Below are positions 1-6,870 of a DNA stretch of 17,043 nt, piece by piece. Both the position numbers and the translations under genes were made by a program. Origin of the DNA: Obelidium mucronatum (Eukaryota > Chytridiomycota > Chytridiomycetes > Chytridiales > Chytriomycetaceae); contig JAIVFH010000498.1 in NCBI GenBank assembly GCA_025765595.1, positions 1-17,043 on the forward strand, read 5' to 3'. Positions within the stretch are counted from its first letter, which is position 1. Each line of letters starts with the position of its first letter. Under the pieces are notes generated by a model. That model did no database searches, was not told where the DNA came from, and saw only the letters and a program-made list of their open reading frames with translations.

Positions 1-282
1 ACAAGTGCCATTAAACGACTTGATACTGTCTGCGGTTTCTGACGGAGAGTTGTACTGAGACGGTGAAAGAGAAGCGATAGAGTGACGGTTGTTTGGTTCA
101 TCCAATGATGCTTCATTCGGGTAAAATCGGCTGAGGATGCTCTTTCGACGAGACTGTGAATTCGAAGCGTCTTCTTGGTTTGCTTCCTTCTTTTGAATGT
201 GATTGTGATTGTGGTAGGAAGGAGAAGAGTGCTGACAGCATTTGAAATTTGGTGTGGAGATCAAATTAGAAAGCGATTTCGG
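1..282 (-). CDS. Possible terminal or internal exon of an unidentified Ser/Asn-rich protein, running off the left edge
   Basis: On the minus strand one frame is open for 94 codons from position 282 to the window edge, while the plus-strand frames close quickly. The frame has no ATG, so it would have to be a downstream exon. Just upstream lies a branch-point-like TACTAAT (minus strand, 297-303) followed by a CAG and then a TAG, either of which could be an acceptor; using the TAG puts the exon in phase 0 beginning CCG AAA. The peptide is rich in Ser, Asn, His and Gln, with a basic RRKS stretch and Ser-rich segments typical of disordered regulatory tails. It does not resemble the tails of the kinases elsewhere in the window. 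I do not recognise the protein. It could also be a chance open frame or the tail of the adjacent decayed kinase. Confidence 0.35.
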
Positions 283-493
283 CTACTGTATTAATTATTA
301 GTATTGGAAAGCACAAAAACACGTGTCTTGTTAGTAAGATTGGTCTGAATAAGGTTAATGAGCTGGCAGCTTGGCAAACCAATTAAAGGTATTGCCCGTC
401 AGTCCATAGCCGGCAAGCTTTCTTATTGAAACCCTCTTTGATGACACAAAATCCTGAACCAGAACCATATCAGTTTCAATGTTGGCAGTTCTT

Positions 494-1398
494 TGGTTAA
501 ACGGTATGCAAGGAACGCTGTATCGGACACCGCGGCTGATTTCCAAAGGACTAATGCCGGCCATTTCAGGGCCCATTTATCAGACTTCACTGTATTTAAA
601 GCTCGGTGCTAAACTATCCTGGTCACCAGGAAACAACTTGGGTGCACGGTATGCAATGGTTCCAATCCATCCACCTGTGATACTTCAAAGAGCAAAGTTC
701 CGAAGTCACAGATCATGTACGCAATGATTACTTGGTGGTTTTTTATTATGATGCTTGCCGACTTAATGTCGTTGTGGAATATTCCTTTTTAGTGAAGAAA
801 TGCTAAAACTGGCTCCATTTTGGCTCAACCCCTCTTTGATCACCAGCATCAAGACTCCTATTAAAAGAATTTGAAATAAGCCTAAGAGAAAGAAAAAGGA
901 TTTGATGGCACAACATTTAAAATACTACGTATATCACAAGCCATCTTGAAAATTCTTTCAACCTCATGAAGGAATGAGTTCTCGTTCGGTCGACTTAACC
1001 AAATTGCCGATTTTGGCAAAAGATTTTTCCACGTACCAGTGTCACACAACTCTATCATGATGAAGAAATGCAGCCGAGTACGGTTGCTGTATCCGTAAAA
1101 CTCAACAATATTCTCGTGGTGTCCCACTTTACTCATAACTGCCGCTTCCTTGTAGAATTAGTGGCCTGATGGGTCGCTTTTCTGATTTGGACTTTGACGG
1201 CCATGTCTGCTTTAGGAAACACGCCTTCCCAACTAGCGGTTTTTGGGAGCGGCCCTCAAACAAAAAACCATTGCCACCTGCGAAGATGTATTTTCGGATA
1301 TCCGCTTTTTGTCCTCGTTTGTGTAAAACATATTGTAGCCAAAGAATAGCATCTTGAACTTTAAAACGTGTTATCTTGATAATTTTGGTCACATTCAT
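494..1398 (-). pseudogene. Decayed protein kinase copy, tandem paralogue of the kinase at 1738-3138
   Basis: Reading the minus strand from 1398, the sequence follows the neighbouring kinase closely. It keeps the glycine-loop region (GGNGFLFEGRSQKP), the segment GHHENIVEFYGY, the intron donor GTACGTGG, the catalytic-loop HNDIK and the CDFG motif. It is broken many times. One C is lost after the QKP codons and another base is lost near position 1190. A TAC to TAA change sits at about 1159, and a TAA replaces the codons after FLH, just before HNDIK. Deletions and frameshifts follow around the APE motif, and about 18 nt are lost after the SDIWALG-equivalent. The intron-equivalent region is about 110 bp longer than in the intact copy, although its first 40 bases are nearly identical. 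Similarity fades near 494, at the second-intron position. No full-length kinase can be made from it. Confidence 0.8.
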
Positions 1399-1455
1399 AT
1401 ATTTACTATTATGTCACTTGCGTTTTTTGGGATGAAATGGAGCCTGGAACGGTCG

Positions 1456-1499
1456 ACGTAAATACATGTGACTGACTCAAACAGTCAATGTCGTTACGT
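1456..1499. repeat. Imperfect inverted repeat (hairpin or dyad operator) with ACGTAA/TTACGT ends
   Basis: The outer arms are ACGTAA (1456-1461) and TTACGT (1494-1499). The inner arms are TGACTG (1469-1474) and CAGTCA (1482-1487), with a 7-nt loop, and an ACAT/ATGT match lies between them. In all about 16 pairs form with two mismatches and one bulged base. The inner part also contains TGACTCA (1473-1479), the classical AP-1/Gcn4-type bZIP site. The element lies 58 bp upstream of the start of the decayed kinase. Confidence 0.55.
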
Positions 1500-1611
1500 G
1501 CTGAACAAGTTATTGTATAAAGTAGATGCACCATATTCTCTTGAATATTGACTTTAAGTTAAGCTGATAATGATTTGAATCGTTTACTTAGGTTTTCTTA
1601 TTACAAAGTGT

Positions 1612-1617
1612 TTTATT
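1612..1617 (-). terminator. Possible polyadenylation signal AATAAA for the intact kinase
   Basis: AATAAA on the minus strand lies about 120 nt beyond the kinase stop codon at 1738-1740. This is a motif match only. Confidence 0.3.
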
Positions 1618-1737
1618 TTCAGGGTTCCAGCCCACCAAAACAAATGAAATATCTCATGTTATTATTGCGTTGAACCAAGCGGCTAATTTTTTGCAACTTG
1701 CTTTGACTATATGATGAAAATCTATAAGCTCTGGTTA

Positions 1738-3138
1738 TCAAAAAAGAGTTTTGTACAAACCATATTTTCCGAACTTGGTTTCATTGAAACAGCAGCATCC
1801 TGACAGCTCGGTAAAATCTGGTAATGCTTCCGATGAGACTGTTGGTGGCTTAGCTTCCTTGTCGAGTGGCAAATTCTTTTGAATGGTTATGTCACTTTCC
1901 ATGACGGTTTCCGCCTCCTGTGGCTGTTCAATCTGCTGGTTGAGAAATGGTTTGAACTGAAAACAAAGTATTGACAGCTATGGCATATCATTACCCCAGA
2001 AATGCTGTCTTCGACCGCAACTGGTGGATCGGTTTCAGTCACAACTGTCAATGTAATTCCTTGAATTGCCGTTCGGAATTCCTCTAAAGACGACCGCGCT
2101 GTTACAGCGGTGAGAGTGCCTTGAACGGCAGTGTAAAATTCCAATGACATTTTGTGAATAGCTTGAATTGATTGAGGGGAAGAATCTGTAAGTTAAAGGT
2201 GTATTTAATTTCACACAATTTAAACAATATATTTTGGGCTGTTTACAGTATGCAAGGAATTCTGGATCAGACATCTCGGCAGATGTCCAAAGATTAATGC
2301 CAGCCATTTCAGCTACCAAAACACCTAAAGCCCATATATCTGACTTAATGGCATTATAGCTTGGAATTACATCATCCTGCCCGACCCAGTGGGCCAAAAA
2401 GCACTCGGGTGCACGATATGTGATGGTTCCTGAATCCATCATCTGTGTCTCTTCGGAACACGAGACTCCAAAGTCACACAGCAAATACCGAACTGTGCCC
2501 TGTACAATCTTGAGGAGTACATTTGAAGCTTTGATGTCGTTGTGACAGATTCCTTCATGATGGAGGAATGAGACACCAGCTCCAATTTGGTGCACCCCTT
2601 CCTTGAGCTCTACAACATCCAGGCTTCGATATTTCAAAATCTGAAGCAAGTCTGGGGAGATAAGGAATTGGTGCAAAGATTAAAAGTTGCCGATTTTGGA
2701 AAAAGATTTTTTCCACGTACCAGTGTCGCACAACTCCATCATGATAAAGAAATGCAGCCGAGTACGGTCGCCGTATCCGTAAAACTCTACAATATTCTCG
2801 TGGTGTCCGAGCTTACTCATAACCGCCACTTCCTTGTAGAAGTAGTGACCTGATGGGTCGCTTTTCTTCATTTGGACTTTCACGGCCATGTCAGCTTCAT
2901 CAAATACGCCTTCCCAACCAGCGGGTTTTTGAGAGCGACCCTCAAACAAGAAACCATTGCCACCTGCATTGATGTACTTGATGATGGTGACAGGAATACG
3001 TCTATCTTCCTTGTTGCTGTAGAACATGTTATTGTTGATTAGTTGCTTCTTGAGCTTCATGATATTTAAGTTCTTCAATATTGCAAGGTCAGGATGATCA
3101 ATTGTTGAGAGTACAAAAATTTGAGAACTCACGTTCAT
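1738..3138 (-). CDS. Protein kinase, non-RD type, four exons
   Basis: Exons on the minus strand are 3138-2721, 2651-2247, 2185-1995 and 1956-1738; they sum to 1233 nt (410 aa), and three introns of 69, 61 and 38 nt are removed. The product is a Ser/Thr-like kinase. It has a glycine-rich loop at residues 58-67, the ATP-binding lysine in MAVKV (K87), a hinge ELCDTD, a catalytic loop HNDIKASN (D178), DFG at 199-201, YRAPE at 218-222 and SDIWALG at 243-249. The loop has HND rather than HRD, so it is a non-RD kinase. After the kinase fold comes a short tail with a CCC cluster followed by FN. The first codons ATG AAC are followed by a perfect GTGAGT donor, and a 60-nt in-frame intron ending at an AAG is possible there, so the first 20 or so residues are uncertain. 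The last junction uses a 38-nt intron; without it the protein ends earlier. Substrate and pathway are unknown. It diverges from the F-box-like gene at 3650. Confidence 0.8.
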
Positions 3139-3649
3139 TATGTTCTTTTTTTGTTCGGATATTGACGGATATTGACAGGATATTGAGACGGTTTCCCTGT
3201 TTCAAGATTTCGTGGAGAATAGATAAAAGATTCTGCAAAACGCGTGACTCTGAAAAGTTAAGCGATCGAAAGACTGTTGGATGGCGTTACGAGAAAGATA
3301 CTTGGATGAATTTTGACGAAATACAAACCGTTTACTTTTTATACGAGAGGATATTTCTATTACTCCGGATTAGATAGACCGGTGAGTTAACTGTCGCGTT
3401 GGTGTGTGTATTTTCTTGTGTTTTTGAAGGGAGTAAATCTTCACGAAGAATCAATCACGTTAAGAATAATCACTCCATTTTTCAATAGAGTTAAAACATC
3501 AGGTACAGTGAATCCGATAAACAATATGATGCATTTTTAATCAAATCGGGCCCCTCCCCAATACTGAGGCTCATTGTTTTGGTATTTATCTGTTTATTTT
3601 TATAATTATATGTTTGTTTATTTATCCAAAAAAAACACGTCTCATTCAA
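3139..3649. promoter_or_regulatory. Divergent intergenic region between kinase and F-box-like gene
   Basis: About 510 bp separate the two start codons, so both promoters should lie here. It is AT-rich, with T-rich stretches near 3585-3625 and a small tandem repeat at 3157-3187. I see no convincing TATA box or known operator. The plus-strand frame that crosses 3081-3377 has no family resemblance and overlaps the kinase exon. Confidence 0.5.
3157..3187. repeat. Three-copy short tandem repeat, unit GGATATTGACA
   Basis: Three consecutive units read GGATATTGAC, GGATATTGACA and GGATATTGAGA. They lie about 20-50 bp upstream of the kinase start codon and may be in its 5' UTR or core promoter. Confidence 0.7.
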
Positions 3650-4681
3650 ATGGCCGATTGCCCAAATGACGCTCATCATTGCTCCTGCTGCGCCAAAGTA
3701 ACCCAGCTTGAACAGCAAAACGCATTCCTTCGCACGCAATTGAATTTGGCTCTTGCTGTTCTCAAAGCGGACGTCTCACCCACCATCGCAGCCAGACCCT
3801 TTATCGGGTCACTTCCACCTGAAATCTTAGACAGGATCGTCACCTACATGGATTCCGCAAACATAATGACGCTCTGCCATGCCGTGCCATCGTTAAAGTA
3901 CATATCCCAAGCAATTTTTGATGTCGGCACAGCATTCGATATGGATATCGAGTATCTCTTCCCCGAGTTTTGGTTTCCGATCCGCTTTAAAGTCAATACT
4001 GATATCCAGCGAGGCGAAATACCGGGGGCACCTTTGGAACTTGTGGGTGATGACCGTGAGAAAGTCGCGCTGCTGGCGCGGCTTGTGACAAGGCATGGTG
4101 GAATCTCAAAAGTTCAAGCGCATTCTGTTGAATATACCCGATCGGTTTCTCGCCTGTTGCCCAGTATGATCGATGTGTACATGGAAACCTGTGATGTTTT
4201 TGGGTGTGCGGAAAATTTTCGTGGTGTGGATTCTTACGAAGACATACTCGCCGCGTTTTTGGAAACTGGAGTTGGCATCAGGCGGTTGGATATTCCTCAA
4301 GTGGCTCCAGGAGAAACTGGGTACATGAATCGACCCGAATTTCTTGCGATTGCGGCGAACGTTGAACAACTGAGATCCTTCACATTCTTCCCTTCCATTT
4401 TCTTGCTCTCGTGTCCTCTCCTTGTTTCCATTGAATTTAACTGCAGTAGCTTTGAGTCGTATTCATTTTCAATGCTTTTGGAGCTTCTTCCCAATCACCC
4501 GTCGTTGCTGCGGGTGGTGTTTGAGGCAATGCTGAACAGTAAGACGCTTGAACCCGCCTTATTGCTGATAGAGAAACTGGGAAAAGTGGGTTGGAATTGT
4601 TCAAGGGGATCTGGGGAATTCTTTGGTTGGAATTGCGTGGTGTGGGAGAAGAAGGAAGTAAAAGAAGCAAATCCCTTGTGA
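3650..4681 (+). CDS. F-box-like protein, copy A, with Cys-rich/coiled-coil N-terminus
   Basis: A single-exon frame of 343 aa when started at the ATG at 3650. That start follows TTCAA and matches the start structure of the paralogue at 14156-15334; an upstream in-frame ATG at 3614 adds 12 residues without family support. In order it has a Cys cluster (C4, C11, C13, C14), a short coiled-coil-like helix (about 16-40), and an F-box-like segment starting LPPEILDRIV at residue 55, followed by a leucine-rich, largely alpha-helical body. It ends with an FFG-x2-CVVWEK motif near the C-terminus. F-box proteins usually bridge Skp1 of SCF ubiquitin ligases to a target; that role is inferred here and the motif is only F-box-like. 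I know of no named family for the C-terminal half. It converges on the MDR gene with an 83-bp gap. Confidence 0.75.
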   Translation: MADCPNDAHHCSCCAKVTQLEQQNAFLRTQLNLALAVLKADVSPTIAARPFIGSLPPEILDRIVTYMDSANIMTLCHAVPSLKYISQAIFDVGTAFDMDIEYLFPEFWFPIRFKVNTDIQRGEIPGAPLELVGDDREKVALLARLVTRHGGISKVQAHSVEYTRSVSRLLPSMIDVYMETCDVFGCAENFRGVDSYEDILAAFLETGVGIRRLDIPQVAPGETGYMNRPEFLAIAANVEQLRSFTFFPSIFLLSCPLLVSIEFNCSSFESYSFSMLLELLPNHPSLLRVVFEAMLNSKTLEPALLLIEKLGKVGWNCSRGSGEFFGWNCVVWEKKEVKEANPL

Positions 4682-4763
4682 AAAGAGGTTTTGATTTTGC
4701 TGTGCAGTTGGCCAAAGTATGAATGATGGCGGAAAGACGAGAATAATATGTATACCTGTTGTG

Positions 4764-4769
4764 TTTATT
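4764..4769 (-). terminator. AATAAA overlapping the stop codon of the MDR gene
   Basis: On the minus strand the last codon CAA, the stop TAA and the next base form CAATAAA. If this motif is the working polyadenylation signal, the 3' UTR would be very short. Confidence 0.3.
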
Positions 4770-5994
4770 GAAAGTCATTTCTCAATATGTGTTTGAAATT
4801 TGCCGCGATTTCCTCATCAATAATTGCGACGATGTTTCCCTTACTCTTGCCTTGTTTGACGTATTCCAACGCTTTATCAATGTGGTCCATGTCAACAACA
4901 GCCTCCACAAAAGGATCGATTTTCCCTTGGTCCAAGTATTCAACCAAAGAAATCAAATCCTTTGCAAAAACTTCCGGTTTCTTTTCTTTTTCCAGGATAA
5001 CTCCAAAGAAAGAAGTCTTCTTGTGGGAAAAGATATTCAAGTTCTTGATTAATTGTCCTGCCAATGGGCCAACAAGCCCGCCACCTCCCGTGTCCCCATA
5101 TCCAAGCAACTCACTAGGAACGTTACAAGCAAGACACGCGTAACTGCGCCCCACGTTTTCCCCTCCAACACCATCAAAAGCAACGCGAACTCCCGTTGCA
5201 GAGCTATTCTGCTCTTTCAGGATCCTGGCAACCCCTTGCTCAAACTTTTCGGCGCGATAGTCAATTGGGAGTCCACCGCGCTGCTTGACAAAGTCCATTT
5301 TCGCGGCCGAGCAAGTCCCAATCACTTTCACACCTGGGTACTCGAGGTGGATTAATTCCATCAAGGATGTACCCACACCTCCCGCAATACTGTGAACAAG
5401 TACAAAGTCCCCGGAGTTCATGGGGACGCTGATCTTGTTGAGCATTTGTTTGGCGGTTGTGGTGTTGAGAATCAGGGAAGTGAGTTGGGCGAGGTTGATG
5501 CTAGAGGTATTATCTTCAGCAGCGTTTGACGGGAATCTGGAAATCGGAAACGGAACCTTGACGATGCTCTTCAGAGGGTTCTTTGTGGGCTGGATGGAAT
5601 AAGTTGCCCATCCACCAATCGAGTTCATGCAAGCAACGAGGTCTCCCTTTTGGAGGGGAGGGCAACCGCGTGGGTAAGGGTTTTTACTTTCTGGGCCAAG
5701 TGCTTCGACAACTCCGATGAATGAGTACCCAGGTGTAATTGGGGACGGATAGCTTCGGAAATAAGATCCCTCGACGATTTTGGCATCGGTGAAGGAGATG
5801 ATCGCAGAAAAGTGGCGAAGTAAGGCGGTGTCGGGAGCCAGTTGGGTGGCATCAAGTTGTGGCAGCTTGGCCAAGTTTAAAGCGTTCAAGCCTCCGACTT
5901 TTGTAGCTGTCCAGTGCTTCATATTTTGTGATGTATTGTCTGCATAGCTTAATCTTGGCAGTTTTATACTTGTTTTTGATCCATTTGATTTCAT
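4765..5994 (-). CDS. Zinc-independent MDR-family oxidoreductase (quinone oxidoreductase/enoyl reductase-like)
   Basis: A single exon of 409 aa from the ATG at 5992-5994, or 385 aa from Met25 at 5922, where the typical family opening MKHWTATKVGG begins. The N-terminal catalytic half has the TDAKIVEGSY segment, equivalent to the usual D-x3-R-x-G-x-Y, and ITPGYSFIGVVEALG. The nucleotide-binding half has HSIAGGVGTS at about residues 201-210, the NAD(P)H-binding glycine motif of the medium-chain dehydrogenase/reductase superfamily. Structural and catalytic zinc Cys clusters are absent, so it should act as an NAD(P)H-dependent reductase of quinones or activated alkenes rather than an alcohol dehydrogenase; the substrate is unknown. 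A TGAGTCAGC element lies 11 bp upstream of the first ATG. That would be unusually close for a promoter site, so the downstream Met25 is a reasonable alternative start. It diverges from the parvulin gene. Confidence 0.85.
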   Translation of the reverse strand: MKSNGSKTSIKLPRLSYADNTSQNMKHWTATKVGGLNALNLAKLPQLDATQLAPDTALLRHFSAIISFTDAKIVEGSYFRSYPSPITPGYSFIGVVEALGPESKNPYPRGCPPLQKGDLVACMNSIGGWATYSIQPTKNPLKSIVKVPFPISRFPSNAAEDNTSSINLAQLTSLILNTTTAKQMLNKISVPMNSGDFVLVHSIAGGVGTSLMELIHLEYPGVKVIGTCSAAKMDFVKQRGGLPIDYRAEKFEQGVARILKEQNSSATGVRVAFDGVGGENVGRSYACLACNVPSELLGYGDTGGGGLVGPLAGQLIKNLNIFSHKKTSFFGVILEKEKKPEVFAKDLISLVEYLDQGKIDPFVEAVVDMDHIDKALEYVKQGKSKGNIVAIIDEEIAANFKHILRNDFQ

Positions 5995-6262
5995 TTGAAT
6001 TGGATGAGTCAGCGACGTAAGCCAGAAAATCGTGTGAAGTGCTACATGAAAAATTGGTTCTTCAGATCGTCATGCCAAACCCAGCTCAAAGATAAAGTAG
6101 TTCCTCGCCATTGACTGGTCCAGATTGAATGAAACGGCGAAAGGTGATTCAGGCTGAACTTCGATTGCAAAAGATGCTAACCGTATTCAAAGAACGTGCA
6201 AAGAGCACAGCAGTAAACAAGGCATTGTGGCAGTCGGCATCTCTTTCATTTAAACCCCAAAA
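5995..6262. promoter_or_regulatory. Bidirectional promoter between MDR oxidoreductase and parvulin
   Basis: Both genes start within this 268-bp gap. It contains TGAGTCAGC at 6005-6013, the form of an AP-1/antioxidant-type bZIP site, followed by GACGTAA (6014-6020), and an ATTGG (inverted CCAAT) near 6053. The motifs are read directly; their use is inferred. Confidence 0.5.
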
Positions 6263-6775
6263 ATGGATGCTGAATTCGTTGAACAAATCAAGACTTCTCT
6301 TGCACCTCTCCTCAAGTTTCTGGCGTACCTCGAACCAATTCACGAAGTTTTACGGCAGCAAGTCGTTGGGCCTTTGAACGGATACACAGCCATCGTGCTT
6401 GGTATTCAGTTGATCTTGCAACTCAGAAAACTGTTTGTTGCCAACGGCAACGACTCGGAGAGCAAAGATGATGGCAACAAAGCCGTCAAAGCAACTGCCA
6501 GTCACATTCTCGTGAAGACTGAGGCAAAGATCAAGGAGCTTGAGGCTATTCTGAAGAAGGAACCAGAGCGTTTTGTTCCATTGGCTTTAAAACACTCCAT
6601 TTGTCCATCAGCAGAGTATGGCGGATCACTGGGCTCCTTTCCAAGAGGTCTAATAGCCAAAGAACTTGAAGCGTACTGCTTTGACCCGGAAACCAAGGAG
6701 AACGTTGTTTCGCCAGTGATCTCAACAAAGTTTGGATACCACTTGGTCATCCTCACCAAGAAGCCTGAAGTTTAA
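6263..6775 (+). CDS. Parvulin-type peptidyl-prolyl cis-trans isomerase with hydrophobic N-terminal extension
   Basis: A single exon of 170 aa. Residues 77-170 form a parvulin (PPIC/Rotamase) domain: ASHILVKTE, a helix ending FVPLALKHS, CPSAEYGGSLGSF, and the closing FGYHLVIL. The residues that line the active site of Pin1-like enzymes are present as H81, C114 and H160. The enzyme would catalyse cis-trans isomerisation of Xaa-Pro bonds. There is no WW domain and no basic phosphate-binding loop like that of Pin1, so phospho-specificity is not expected. The first 76 residues are unusual: amphipathic helices and a hydrophobic stretch at 41-54 (YTAIVLGIQLILQL), followed by an acidic-polar linker. 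That stretch could be a membrane anchor or a helical packing domain. It shares a promoter region with the MDR gene and converges on PRO2. Confidence 0.88.
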   Translation: MDAEFVEQIKTSLAPLLKFLAYLEPIHEVLRQQVVGPLNGYTAIVLGIQLILQLRKLFVANGNDSESKDDGNKAVKATASHILVKTEAKIKELEAILKKEPERFVPLALKHSICPSAEYGGSLGSFPRGLIAKELEAYCFDPETKENVVSPVISTKFGYHLVILTKKPEV

Positions 6776-6825
6776 ATAAATTCTGCTGATTCGATCTAGT
6801 ATGTAACCTTCGCATTGATAGCTGC

Positions 6826-6831
6826 AATAAA
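6826..6831 (+). terminator. Possible polyadenylation signal AATAAA for the parvulin gene
   Basis: AATAAA lies about 50 nt past the stop codon. Another AATAAA overlaps the stop at 6775-6780. This one is better spaced. Confidence 0.4.
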
Positions 6832-6853
6832 AGGCGAAACCGCCGACAATGTT

Positions 6854-6859
6854 TTTATT
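6854..6859 (-). terminator. Possible polyadenylation signal AATAAA for PRO2
   Basis: On the minus strand AATAAA begins 11 nt after the PRO2 stop codon. The 95-bp gap to the parvulin stop means the convergent 3' UTRs probably overlap. Confidence 0.35.
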
Positions 6860-6870
6860 AACACTCTTGA

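Larger units (their letters stand above)
1399..1737. other. Intergenic region between the decayed and intact kinases
   Basis: This AT-rich spacer contains no coding frame I can support. It holds a strong imperfect dyad at 1456-1499 and an AATAAA on the minus strand at 1612-1617, which could serve the intact kinase. It would have contained the promoter of the decayed kinase copy. Confidence 0.6.
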
